A DNA stretch of 64,000 nucleotides from Flavobacterium sp. CYK-55 (GCF_018413465.1 NZ_JAHCDK010000004.1:1-64000), one strand, 5' to 3'. Counted from the stretch's first letter, positions 1 to 7,997 are shown. Made by a program: numbers and translations. The notes: a model not told the origin generated them from the sequence alone.

Positions 1-300
1 CACGGCTGCGCCTACGGACACGTTGCACTACAGACCGCTGCGCTTTAGGACAAAAGGGATGGTCTCGGTTTCACGGATTCAATTACTTCAAAAATCAAAG
101 TTCGTTAATCTTCAATCGTTAATCATTTCGCGCAGCTGCTCAGGCACTCAGAATCTCAGCAGCTCAGTTTAGTGAGGTTCGTCTGTGTTGCGCGAGTGTA
201 TTTAGGATTTTTTACATCAAATCTACCGCAAACCTTTAACAGATGATGCAGAAAATCTAGCGCTATCCGGGTTCATTTCATTGCTGAACCATTAAAAAGT
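1..300. other. Intergenic stretch without a recognised gene
   Basis: No credible ORF is present. Positions 32-60 (GACCGCTGCGCT followed by a CAAAAG run) resemble the tail that follows the 82-bp hairpin repeat near 34919-34945. Positions 131-168 are a run of CTCAG pentamers that recurs at 2086-2122 and 3041-3079. I read this as degenerate interspersed repeat material. Confidence 0.5.
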
Positions 301-495
301 AAATGCCCGGAGAAAAACCTCAACCCGCAAACAATCCGCATGAGGGTGATTACTAACCGGCTCAATGAAAAGAAAATTTATTTAGAATGAGTGCGGGAAT
401 TGGCAGGGCATAAATGGGCTGGTACAACGGAGAAATATATTAAAGTCGATGCCGTAAATGAGCGGGAACTGATAAATAGATTTTTCCCTATTTAA
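301..495 (+). pseudogene. Tyrosine recombinase (integrase) C-terminal remnant
   Basis: Reading in frame from 301 gives a short stretch ending RLNEKKIYLE, then an in-frame TGA at 388-390, then VRELAGHKWAGTTEKYI and about 17 more residues to a TAA at 493-495. The ELAGHKWAGTTEKYI segment matches the conserved C-terminal (L-GH--...TT--Y) box that carries the catalytic His and Tyr of XerC/XerD/phage integrases. The N-terminal and core-binding parts are missing and upstream frames are closed, so this is decayed. It suggests an old integration event next to the Fic genes. Homology rests on this one motif. Confidence 0.6.
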
Positions 496-573
496 TAATC
501 TACTATTGGAATAATAATTGACAGTCAGTACATTTACAATGACATGACAAAGTTGGGAAAAGCATAAATTGTG

Positions 574-603
574 TTGGTTTTCACAAAGTATTTAATACAT
601 TTG
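574..603 (+). promoter_or_regulatory. Bacteroidetes-type promoter of the 70-aa/Fic operon
   Basis: TTG at 574-576, a 19-nt spacer and TACATTTG at 596-603 match the Bacteroidetes primary-sigma consensus (TTG near -33, TAnnTTTG near -7). The -7 box ends only 4 nt before the ATG at 608, so the mRNA would be leaderless or nearly so. An 11-bp palindrome, GTATTTAATAC (588-598), overlaps the -7 box and could be an operator. Confidence 0.65.
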
Positions 604-607
604 CAGT

Positions 608-820
608 ATGCTAGTCACTCGACAAGATATAATTGTTTTAAAAAATCTATCAACTACAAAAGAACTTATTTCTGTTGATACGATTCCTAATACCTTTAAA
701 ACAGATTTCCAAATGTTCTTTTTTGGTAAAACATTTGTAAAGACTGACAAGGGTTTATTTGCATATCCTCACGATATTAAAAAGTGGACTCGTTTTATGT
801 TTAATAAGTATAACGGTTAA
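608..820 (+). CDS. Hypothetical 70-aa protein upstream of Fic
   Basis: A 70-residue soluble protein, basic at both ends, with an aromatic-rich centre (residues 35-41 MFFFGKT) and a GLFAYPHDIKKW segment. I do not recognise a family. It ends 8 bp before the Fic gene and shares the strong promoter at 574-603, so the two are probably co-transcribed. The order small ORF then Fic is typical of toxin-antitoxin pairs, so it may be a Fic antitoxin or modulator, but nothing in its sequence proves that. The ATG sits about where transcription should start; the next Met is residue 36, so a leaderless message is the simplest reading. Confidence 0.6.
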   Translation: MLVTRQDIIVLKNLSTTKELISVDTIPNTFKTDFQMFFFGKTFVKTDKGLFAYPHDIKKWTRFMFNKYNG

Positions 821-828
821 GTATATCA

Positions 829-1623
829 ATGCTTCCTGATTATTTATTAAACTTCAATGATGCTCTTTTAAAATTCCAAGAAAAATTCCCGAGAGATAAT
901 TGGTCAGCAGAGTTTAAAGATTCTTTGATTAATGATTATTCTTTTTATTCTGCGAGAATTGAAGATTCTAAACTTGAATATGGCGACACAATCCGTTTTT
1001 TAAATAACGAAACTGTACGTGGGATAAATTTTGATTCATTGCTCGGAATTTCAGAACATCAGTCTGTTTTAAAAAGTCTTCTTGAAAATTTACAAAACTT
1101 CCAATTAACTGAAGAAACGGTTAAAAATATCCATAGTGGTTTAATGAAATCTCCTTTAGCTTGGGAAACCGATTTCAACCCTGAGTTGGTTGGGAATTAC
1201 AGAAACATTCCGACTGTTGGTTCTCGACAACCGTTCTTTGCGGATAAAGAATATTCGCCACATTACAATTTGGAAATTGTCATGGCTACATACGTGGATA
1301 TGTTTAATGCGAGATTAGGAGATATTGATAATTCAATTTCTGAAAAGCACTTGTTAACCCGAGTTGCTTATTTTCACAATAAATTTTTGAATGAGATACA
1401 TCCATTTGCAGATGGAAATGGTAGAGTTTGCAGAATAATTATTGGAGCGGTTTTAATGGCGAATAATTGCCCACCAATATTTCCACAAATCACAAATCAG
1501 GAAGAACAAATAGAATATATTTCGACAATAATAAAATGCGAAAAAGACAAAAGTGATATTTCTTTAATTGAATATCTAGCCAAAGGCATGACAAATTATC
1601 TAATGGCTAGAATGAAAAAATAA
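829..1623 (+). CDS. Fic/DOC family protein, probable AMPylase
   Basis: 264 aa. The Fic core motif HPFADGNGRVCR is complete at residues 191-202: His191 is the catalytic base, Asp195/Asn197 hold metal and phosphate, and the Arg residues contact the nucleotide. Fic enzymes usually transfer AMP from ATP to Ser/Thr/Tyr of a target protein. An N-terminal SARIED (41-46) aligns with the class II auto-inhibitory helix motif (S/T)xxxE(G/N), with Asp in place of Gly/Asn, so the enzyme is likely self-inhibited through Glu45. The length is normal for a single-domain Fic protein with a short helical N-terminus. It is the second gene of a two-gene unit with the 70-aa protein and lies beside an integrase remnant, which fits acquired DNA. 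The protein target cannot be inferred. Confidence 0.88.
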   Translation: MLPDYLLNFNDALLKFQEKFPRDNWSAEFKDSLINDYSFYSARIEDSKLEYGDTIRFLNNETVRGINFDSLLGISEHQSVLKSLLENLQNFQLTEETVKNIHSGLMKSPLAWETDFNPELVGNYRNIPTVGSRQPFFADKEYSPHYNLEIVMATYVDMFNARLGDIDNSISEKHLLTRVAYFHNKFLNEIHPFADGNGRVCRIIIGAVLMANNCPPIFPQITNQEEQIEYISTIIKCEKDKSDISLIEYLAKGMTNYLMARMKK

Positions 1624-2135
1624 CAGAATTTTTATACGTTTGTAGCGTGATACTTAGTCAAGCCTCTTGCATGTGAAAGCATGAAACGTAACTAAGTGAA
1701 AGAAATAAAGCCTTTAGGAAACTAAGGGCTTATTTTATGTCTTTAAGCGTTTACAATAACACATGAGTTAAGTCATTTTTAATTGCATTCGTAATATAGA
1801 AGAATGGACGTTCTTAATGATTATGCGTAGCTTCACAAAGTCGTATAAGTATAAATTCAACGGCATAGATTACCACTAGCGCAAAGTCGGAAGACTTTGC
1901 ACAGCAGGAATAATATAAGTTTAAAAGTATAGAAAGTTTAAGAAGTTGATTTTGAAGCATCATTCGTAATTAACAATTCGTAATTCATAATTCATAATTC
2001 GTAATTCACAATTCGTAATTCACAATTCGTAATTCGTAATTCATAATTCGTAATTCACAATTCGTAATTCATCCGCGCAGGAGGAATCTCAGGCTCTCCC
2101 CTGCTCAGAGTCTCAGCTGCTCCAATAAAAATAAG
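1624..2135. repeat. Repeat-filled spacer: hairpin, AATTCGTAATTC array, CTCAG run
   Basis: No gene is visible. After the terminator-like stem come: a perfect hairpin GCAAAGTC-GGAA-GACTTTGC at 1881-1900; an AAGTTTA-type heptamer block around 1918-1950; a degenerate direct-repeat array at 1963-2071 of units such as AATTCGTAATTC and AATTCATAATTC; and a CTCAG-rich run at 2086-2122. Related AATTC words recur at 19155-19196 and CTCAG runs at 131-168 and 3041-3079, so these are interspersed simple-sequence families. Confidence 0.65.
1708..1736 (+). terminator. Probable terminator after the Fic gene
   Basis: AAGCCTTTAG, a GAAA tetraloop and CTAAGGGCTT form a 10-bp stem with one G-U pair, followed by ATTTT. 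It lies 85 bp after the Fic stop codon. The GNRA loop and stable stem fit an intrinsic terminator or the 3' end of a small RNA. Confidence 0.6.
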
Positions 2136-2143
2136 TATATTTG
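2136..2143 (+). promoter_or_regulatory. -7 box of the truA promoter
   Basis: TATATTTG at 2136-2143 matches TAnnTTTG and lies 23 bp before the truA ATG. A good -33 TTG at the right spacing is not evident; CTG at 2117-2119 gives only 16 nt. Confidence 0.45.
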
Positions 2144-2166
2144 CACCCGGAATTCTAAGTTCAAGC

Positions 2167-2916
2167 ATGCGCTATTTTATTCAGTTTTCATACAACGGCA
2201 CGCAATACCACGGTTGGCAAATACAACCCAATGCCAGCTCTGTGCAGCAAACCCTGACCGAGGCTTTGAGCACGTTGTTGCAAGAAAAGATGGAGTTAAC
2301 CGGCGCCGGCCGAACCGACAGCGGGGTTCATGCCCAAATGATGTTTGCGCACTTTGATTTTGAGCACGCTTTGCCCGAAAATTTAACGCACAAACTCAAC
2401 TCGTTTTTGCCCAAAGATATTGCTGTGCAAAAGGTTTTTGAAGTAGCCGCCGATGCGCATGCGCGTTTTGATGCTACGGCACGCACCTACCAGTATCACA
2501 TACACCAACAAAAAAATGTTTTTTTAGACAGTCTGAGCTGGTTTTATGGCAAAGAACTCAAGGTTGATGCCATGAACGAGGCGGCAAAACTGTTGTTGAC
2601 GCATACTGATTTTGAGTGTTTCTCAAAAGTGCATACAGAAGTGTATACTTTTGACTGCGCGGTTGCTGAAGCATATTGGACGGTGGCGCAAGACCAACTA
2701 ACCTTTACCATTACGGCCAACAGATTTTTGCGCAATATGGTTCGGGCCATAGTAGGAACCTTGCTTGAAGTGGGCCGCGGACAAATGACGCTGGCCGAAT
2801 TCCAAGAAGTATTAAACAGTAAAAACCGCAGCGAGGCCGGCGTTTCGGTGCCCGCGCACGGTTTATATTTAACCAAAATTGTATATCCGTATGTTTCGTT
2901 TGACTCTACCAATTGA
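2167..2916 (+). CDS. truA: tRNA pseudouridine(38-40) synthase TruA
   Basis: 249 aa, the usual family length. TruA isomerises uridines 38-40 in the anticodon arm of many tRNAs. The N-terminus MRYFIQFSYNGTQYHGWQ is the TruA signature, and the catalytic aspartate is Asp51 in GAGRTDSGVHA (47-55). The second half contains RFLRNMVRAIVGTLLEVG, the conserved RNA-binding/dimer segment. The ATG lies 23 bp after a -7 box. A structured RNA-like element follows (2951-3025) before a co-oriented ABC transporter gene. Confidence 0.97.
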   Translation: MRYFIQFSYNGTQYHGWQIQPNASSVQQTLTEALSTLLQEKMELTGAGRTDSGVHAQMMFAHFDFEHALPENLTHKLNSFLPKDIAVQKVFEVAADAHARFDATARTYQYHIHQQKNVFLDSLSWFYGKELKVDAMNEAAKLLLTHTDFECFSKVHTEVYTFDCAVAEAYWTVAQDQLTFTITANRFLRNMVRAIVGTLLEVGRGQMTLAEFQEVLNSKNRSEAGVSVPAHGLYLTKIVYPYVSFDSTN

Positions 2917-2950
2917 TGAGAAACAAAATACTGATATGCGAAGAAACGCA

Positions 2951-3025
2951 TAGCCCCGATAGCAGTGAAAATCCTTTTGTGGCGGGGTTCGACACAAAAG
3001 ATTGCAACGAATAGCGGGAATAGCT
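2951..3025 (+). ncRNA. Structured RNA element, copy A (possibly a flavobacterial Flavo-1-like motif)
   Basis: The termini TAGC/GCTA and CCCG/CGGG close the element, with a 3'-side AATA bulge. Inside, CTTTTGTG pairs perfectly with CACAAAAG around an 11-nt loop, extended by AAT/ATT across a bulged C. The same architecture recurs on the minus strand at 19206-19311, with sequence changes that keep the pairs. It lies between truA and the ABC gene, without an ORF. I recall a flavobacterial RNA family called Flavo-1 with this general look, but I cannot run a covariance search, so the family name is tentative. Confidence 0.6.
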
Positions 3026-3040
3026 ACAAAAAAATAAAAT

Positions 3041-3079
3041 AGCTCAGTTTCTCAGCAACTCAGCAACTCAGTAACTCAG
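3041..3079 (+). repeat. CTCAG pentamer run
   Basis: Several near-tandem CTCAG/CTCAGCAA units run right up to the ATG of the ABC transporter gene. The same words occur at 131-168 and 2086-2122. It occupies the translation-initiation region, so it may be simple-sequence drift tolerated there rather than a functional site. Confidence 0.5.
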
Positions 3080-4837
3080 ATGAAAGCAAAAGCCTTTGAT
3101 ACCGTTGTTTTTAAACGAATTCTAAAATACGCTCAACCTTATCGTTGGCGTTTTAACAGTGTGGTGGCGTTTGCCATTTCACTATCGGTGTTTGCCGCGC
3201 TCAGGCCGTATTTGCTCAAGCTCACCGTTGATGATTACATCAAAACCCACGATGGGCAAGGCTTGTTGTTGTATATTGTTTTGATGGGTGTGGTGCTCAT
3301 GCTTGAGGTTTTTTCGCAGTTTTACTTTGTGCTTTGGGCCAATTGGCTCGGGCAAGATATTGTCAAAGATATTCGCGTTAAACTTTTCAAACATATGCTG
3401 AGTTTTAGAATGCAGTATTATGACAACGCTCCGGTGGGGCAATTGGTGACGCGCTCGGTATCAGACATAGAGCAAATTGCCAAAATCTTTAGCCAGGGTT
3501 TATTTATGATTACCAGCGATTTGATGAAGATGGTTGTGGTGCTGTTTTTTATGTTTTATATGAACTGGCAACTGAGTTGGATTGTGGTGCTTGCCATGCC
3601 GGTTTTGGTGTTTTTTACCCGAATTTTTCAGCGCAAAATGCAAGTGGCTTTTGAGGAGGTGCGCAACCAAATTGCCAATATGAACACCTTTGTACAAGAG
3701 CGCGTAACGGGCATGAAAATAGTTCAGCTGTTTCACCGCGAAGCCATTGAGGCTGAAAAGTTTAGCCAAATCAATGACAAGCACCGCAAAGCATGGGTCA
3801 AAACCATTTTGTACAACTCGATTTTCTTTCCGATTGCCGATATCATCTCGTCGCTTACTTTGGGGTTTGTGGTGTTGTACGGCGGCATCCGAATTTTGCA
3901 CGGCGACCATTTTACCACCTTCGGAGATTTGTTCTCGTATACCATGTTTATTGGCATGTTGTTTAACCCGCTGCGTCAGATTGCCGATAAATTCAATGAG
4001 ATGCAAATGGGGATGATTTCGGCCAACCGCGTGTTTGATATTATTGACACCCAAGATCAGATTCAAGACACCGGAAGCACAGTAGCACCTGTTTTTAAAG
4101 GCCATATTGAGTTCAAAAATGTACACTTTAGTTATATTGAAAACGAAGAAATCATCAAAGGCATCAACCTTGAGGTCAAAGCCGGACAAACCGTTGCTAT
4201 TGTAGGTGCTACCGGAGCCGGAAAATCTACGATCATTAATTTGCTCAATCGCTTTTACGAAATCAATGCCGGCAGTATTTATATTGACGGGCGCAACATC
4301 AAGGAATACACCCTTGAATCTATGCGTCAACAAATTGCCGTGGTGTTGCAAGATGTATTTTTGTTTGCCGATACCATTTTGAACAACATTACCCTGCACA
4401 ACCCCAACATCAGTCGTGAACACGTGATGGAAGCCGCACAAAAAATTGGCGTTCATGAGTTTATCATGAGTCTTCCGGGCGGATATGACTACAACGTTAA
4501 AGAGCGCGGTGTGATGCTCTCATCAGGACAACGCCAACTCATTGCGTTTTTGCGTGCTTATGTGAGTGAGCCGAGCATTTTAATTTTGGACGAGGCTACT
4601 TCATCAATTGACACGCACTCTGAAGAGCTCATTCAGAGCGCCACCGATAAAATCACGCGTGGGCGAACATCGGTAGTGATTGCGCATCGTTTGGCCACCA
4701 TTGTCAAGGCCGATCAAATTATTGTGATGGATAAAGGCCTGATTGTTGAGCAAGGCACACATGCTGAATTGCTGAACATGTCAGGCGGTTATTACAAGAA
4801 CTTATACGATTCGCAATTCTTATCCTCAACTGAATAA
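3080..4837 (+). CDS. ABC transporter, fused permease and ATPase (MsbA/MdlB-like exporter)
   Basis: 585 aa, a typical half-transporter that works as a dimer in the inner membrane. Residues 1-330 form the six-helix ABC exporter domain; residues 340-585 form the nucleotide-binding domain. It has a Walker A GATGAGKST (376-384), signature LSSGQRQ (480-486), Walker B LILDEATSS (501-509) and an H-loop VVIAHRL near the end. The signature has LSSGQ instead of LSGGQ, a conservative change. Homologues export lipids, drugs or peptides; the substrate cannot be read from sequence, though MsbA-like lipid export is a fair guess. It follows truA and the RNA element on the same strand. Confidence 0.9.
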   Translation: MKAKAFDTVVFKRILKYAQPYRWRFNSVVAFAISLSVFAALRPYLLKLTVDDYIKTHDGQGLLLYIVLMGVVLMLEVFSQFYFVLWANWLGQDIVKDIRVKLFKHMLSFRMQYYDNAPVGQLVTRSVSDIEQIAKIFSQGLFMITSDLMKMVVVLFFMFYMNWQLSWIVVLAMPVLVFFTRIFQRKMQVAFEEVRNQIANMNTFVQERVTGMKIVQLFHREAIEAEKFSQINDKHRKAWVKTILYNSIFFPIADIISSLTLGFVVLYGGIRILHGDHFTTFGDLFSYTMFIGMLFNPLRQIADKFNEMQMGMISANRVFDIIDTQDQIQDTGSTVAPVFKGHIEFKNVHFSYIENEEIIKGINLEVKAGQTVAIVGATGAGKSTIINLLNRFYEINAGSIYIDGRNIKEYTLESMRQQIAVVLQDVFLFADTILNNITLHNPNISREHVMEAAQKIGVHEFIMSLPGGYDYNVKERGVMLSSGQRQLIAFLRAYVSEPSILILDEATSSIDTHSEELIQSATDKITRGRTSVVIAHRLATIVKADQIIVMDKGLIVEQGTHAELLNMSGGYYKNLYDSQFLSSTE

Positions 4838-4928
4838 TTTAAAATTGATACATATTAGCTGTTAAAGTTTTAAAAAGTTAATTTTATCTTAAAAAAATTA
4901 TATTTTTAGCCCGCTCAAACAAAATTGT

Positions 4929-5954
4929 ATGCGTGCAAACCACCCTATTTTATTTATTCTTTTTTACTTTTTTATAGGTACATCCCAAGCGCAGACAGCT
5001 GTTGATTCACTTAAACTCAGTTCGGCACTCACCGATTCAACCCAAGTGGTCAAGCAACAATGGGTTCAGATTGATCCAAACACCACCTACATTTTTACAA
5101 AACCCCGAACGATTGATTTGATTCGTTATGTTCCGTCAGATTTATATCAATTTGGCGTTTCACTCACCCGAAAAGAAAACCTCAAATGGGATGCTTTGGC
5201 TTTGGGGGCTACAGCGGCAACGGTTCCGTATGATCAGAAAATTCTGGAAGACGCCATTGATTTTGGCGATCGCTTAGGCGGTTGGGACGAATCACCGCGC
5301 TACAAACGCGTTTTGGGATTAGAGTTTTTTCCGACCAGTATTAGTTCGGCGGTATATTATATTGGCAACGGAAACACTACGCTTTTTTTGAGTGGTTTTT
5401 TCTATATAAAAGGGCTCATCAACCGCCAAGATTATCGCGCACTCAATACTTCTAGTGAATTGGTTGAAGCTTTGCTCAGTGTAGGCATTACTACGCAAAC
5501 CATCAAACGCATGACCGGTCGACAAAGCCCAATTGCCGCTCTTGAAACCGGTCACGATGGCGGACATTGGACTCCTTTTCCGAGCTTTAGTGCCTTTGGC
5601 AAACACACGCCCTATTACGATGCGATGCCCTCAGGGCACATGGCCACTTTTATGGCTACACTGGTCATTATATCAACCAATTACCCTGAATATAAATGGA
5701 TCAAACCAGTAGGGTATTCACTCGGTGGGCTGTTAGCATTTAGCATGGTCAGTAATAAAGTACATTGGGCTTCAGATTATCCGATTGGAATTTTGGTAGG
5801 CTATATGATTGGTAAGAACATTGCCAAACGCCGTATTACCGTCAAAAAAAACAACAACGTGGGCATGGTTCAGAAAAAGCCACGCTATGAAGTGAGTTAT
5901 AGTTTGAATCAGTTTTACAACACCCAATTGGCCGGAATAACCCTTAAGTTTTAG
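4929..5954 (+). CDS. Exported PAP2-family phosphatase (341 aa)
   Basis: An N-terminal signal sequence (about residues 1-23, ending TSQAQ) is followed by a PAP2/VanZ-like acid phosphatase core. The three motifs are readable: KRMTGRQSP (variant of KxxxxxxRP), MPSGHMAT (PSGH) and SNKVHWASDYPIG (SRxxxxxHxxxD-like). PAP2 enzymes dephosphorylate lipid phosphates such as phosphatidate or undecaprenyl pyrophosphate, in the periplasm or membrane. The C-terminus resembles an outer-membrane strand (NTQLAGITLKF), so it may be surface associated. It is 9 bp upstream of a second PAP2 gene and they probably form an operon. Motif 1 has Gln-Ser rather than Pro after Arg, which may alter substrate range. Confidence 0.8.
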   Translation: MRANHPILFILFYFFIGTSQAQTAVDSLKLSSALTDSTQVVKQQWVQIDPNTTYIFTKPRTIDLIRYVPSDLYQFGVSLTRKENLKWDALALGATAATVPYDQKILEDAIDFGDRLGGWDESPRYKRVLGLEFFPTSISSAVYYIGNGNTTLFLSGFFYIKGLINRQDYRALNTSSELVEALLSVGITTQTIKRMTGRQSPIAALETGHDGGHWTPFPSFSAFGKHTPYYDAMPSGHMATFMATLVIISTNYPEYKWIKPVGYSLGGLLAFSMVSNKVHWASDYPIGILVGYMIGKNIAKRRITVKKNNNVGMVQKKPRYEVSYSLNQFYNTQLAGITLKF

Positions 5955-5963
5955 ATTGTACGG

Positions 5964-6500
5964 ATGAAAAAAATAATTGCTTTTGTTTTTGCTTTCTGTT
6001 TTTTAACACCCGGAAAAGCCCAAAACCGAGACATCACCAGTGCCGGTGATATTATTCAAATTGCCATTCCTGCTGCGGCCTTAACGAGTGCATTTATATA
6101 CAATGACGACGGTTCAAAACCTGTACGACAATTTTTCTTGGCCTACGGAAGCGGATTCATCCTACAACAATCACTCAAACATATTGTGCTCAAACCACGT
6201 CCGGATGGTTCTAACAATTATTCTTTCCCGTCAGGTCATACCACTTGCGCTTTTACCGGTGCTGCTTTTATACAAAGAAGATACGGCTGGAAATACGGCG
6301 TACCAAGCTATCTCTTGGCTTCATTTGTGGGCTATTCACGTATTCAGGCCAAAAAGCACGATGGTTGGGATGTATTGGCCGGTGCCACGATTGGTATCGG
6401 AGCCAACTATATTTTTACCAAACCCTATCAGAAAAAAGTTCAGGTAAGTTTTAACAACGAACAAAACGGTTATCAACTCGGATTGACCTATACTTTTTAA
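5964..6500 (+). CDS. Exported PAP2-family phosphatase (178 aa)
   Basis: Signal peptide MKKIIAFVFAFCFLTPGKAQ, then a compact PAP2 domain with all motifs intact: KHIVLKPRP (KxxxxxxRP), SFPSGHTT (PSGH) and SRIQAKKHDGWDV (SRxxxxxHxxxD). It should hydrolyse phosphomonoester or pyrophosphate bonds in membrane lipids or related compounds on the periplasmic side. The C-terminal strand ends YQLGLTYTF, an aromatic-terminal pattern often seen in outer-membrane proteins. It lies 9 bp after the longer PAP2 gene on the same strand, so the two are likely co-expressed. The exact substrate is unknown. Confidence 0.85.
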   Translation: MKKIIAFVFAFCFLTPGKAQNRDITSAGDIIQIAIPAAALTSAFIYNDDGSKPVRQFFLAYGSGFILQQSLKHIVLKPRPDGSNNYSFPSGHTTCAFTGAAFIQRRYGWKYGVPSYLLASFVGYSRIQAKKHDGWDVLAGATIGIGANYIFTKPYQKKVQVSFNNEQNGYQLGLTYTF

Positions 6501-6524
6501 CGCGTTCTGCCCAGCTAAACTCAT

Positions 6525-6553
6525 TTTGATTTTAAAATAAATGCGTACATTCG
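6525..6553 (+). promoter_or_regulatory. Promoter of lpdA
   Basis: TTTG at 6525-6528, a 17-nt spacer and TACATTCG at 6546-6553 approximate TTTG/TAnnTTTG. The start codon is 55 bp downstream. Confidence 0.5.
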
Positions 6554-6608
6554 CAACCGGAATGACGCAGGTCATTTTTTTTGCAAATTTTTGAAATAAC
6601 ACTCTACA

Positions 6609-7997
6609 ATGAAATACGATATTATTGTTTTAGGAAGCGGACCGGGCGGATATGTAACAGCTATTCGCGCTTCGCAATTGGGCTTTAAAGTAGCCGTTGT
6701 TGAAAAAGAAAACCTGGGTGGAATTTGCCTCAATTGGGGTTGTATTCCCACCAAAGCACTTTTAAAATCAGCACAAGTGTTTGACTACTTAAAACACGCT
6801 TCAGATTACGGTTTGACCGTTAAAGAATACGATAAAGATTTCAATGCAGTGATTGCGCGTTCGCGTTCAGTAGCCGATGGCATGAGCAAAGGCGTTCAAT
6901 TCTTGATGAAAAAAAATAAAATTGATGTGATTGACGGTTTTGGAAAAATTAAACCGGGCAAAAAAGTTGATGTTACTGCAGCCGATGGCAAAGTAACTGA
7001 GTACAGCGCTGATCACATCATTATTGCTACCGGAGCTCGTTCACGCGAGTTGCCCAACTTGCCGCAAGACGGTACCAAAATCATCGGTTATCGTCAGGCC
7101 ATGACGCTTCCGAGCCAACCTAAAAAAATGATTGTAGTGGGTTCAGGCGCCATTGGTGTTGAGTTTGCTCATTTCTACAACGCGATGGGCACCGAAGTTA
7201 CCGTGGTTGAATTCATGCCGAACATTGTTCCGGTTGAAGACGAAGACATTTCAAAACAATTTGAACGTTCACTCAAAAAAGCAGGCATCAACATCATGAC
7301 CAATGCTTCGGTAGAACGCGTTGATACTTCAGGCAGCGGCGTAAAAGCTTTTGTCAAAACCGCTAAAGGCGAAGAAGTTTTAGAGGCTGACATTGTGCTT
7401 TCGGCTGTGGGCATCAAAACCAACATCGAAAACATCGGACTCGAAGAAACCGGTATTGCTACTGACCGCGATAAAATTTTGGTGAACAGCTATTACCAAA
7501 CCAACGTTCCGGGTTATTACGCCATTGGCGATGTAACACCCGGGCAAGCTTTGGCGCACGTAGCCTCAGCCGAAGGAATTCTTTGCGTAGAGAAAATTGC
7601 CGGATTACACGTTGAACCGCTTGATTACGGAAACATTCCGGGTTGTACTTATGCTACGCCTGAAATTGCTTCGGTAGGTTTGACTGAAAAAGCCGCTAAA
7701 GAAAAAGGATACGAAATCAAAGTAGGTAAATTCCCGTTCACTGCATCAGGTAAAGCCAAAGCTGCCGGAACTCCGGACGGTTTTGTCAAAGTTATTTTTG
7801 ATGCCAAATACGGAGAATGGCTGGGTTGCCACATGATTGGAGCCGGCGTTACCGATATGATTGCCGAAGCCGTGGTAGCGCGTAAACTTGAAACCACCGG
7901 TCACGAAATTCTCAAAGCGGTGCACCCGCACCCAACCATGAGCGAGGCTGTGATGGAAGCGGTTGCCGATGCTTATGGCGAGGTCATCCACTTGTAA
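6609..7997 (+). CDS. lpdA: Dihydrolipoyl dehydrogenase
   Basis: 462 aa, full length. This is the E3 flavoprotein of 2-oxoacid dehydrogenase complexes and the glycine cleavage system; it reoxidises dihydrolipoamide with NAD+. The FAD Rossmann motif GSGPGGY is at 9-15, the redox disulfide is Cys40/Cys45 in GGICLNWGCIPTK, a second NAD-binding GSGAIGVEFA follows mid-protein, and the C-terminal HPHPTMSEA holds the catalytic His-Glu pair. It is monocistronic, with its own promoter and a strong terminator at 8020-8052. Flavobacteria often carry more than one lpd copy, so complex membership is not fixed by the sequence. Confidence 0.96.
   Translation: MKYDIIVLGSGPGGYVTAIRASQLGFKVAVVEKENLGGICLNWGCIPTKALLKSAQVFDYLKHASDYGLTVKEYDKDFNAVIARSRSVADGMSKGVQFLMKKNKIDVIDGFGKIKPGKKVDVTAADGKVTEYSADHIIIATGARSRELPNLPQDGTKIIGYRQAMTLPSQPKKMIVVGSGAIGVEFAHFYNAMGTEVTVVEFMPNIVPVEDEDISKQFERSLKKAGINIMTNASVERVDTSGSGVKAFVKTAKGEEVLEADIVLSAVGIKTNIENIGLEETGIATDRDKILVNSYYQTNVPGYYAIGDVTPGQALAHVASAEGILCVEKIAGLHVEPLDYGNIPGCTYATPEIASVGLTEKAAKEKGYEIKVGKFPFTASGKAKAAGTPDGFVKVIFDAKYGEWLGCHMIGAGVTDMIAEAVVARKLETTGHEILKAVHPHPTMSEAVMEAVADAYGEVIHL

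Noticed and set aside
1963..2071. Possible CRISPR-like array
   Set aside because: Units are short (about 12 bp), AT-rich, near-tandem and without unique spacers or cas genes; it is a simple-sequence repeat.
3500..4456. 318-aa antisense open frame within the ABC transporter gene
   Set aside because: It is exactly opposed to a gene with all ABC motifs and has no signal, motif or promoter; it arises from codon composition.
4929..6500. Tandem PAP2 genes as an unusual system
   Set aside because: Adjacent paralogous phosphatases with normal motifs are ordinary envelope genes; no further signal supports novelty.
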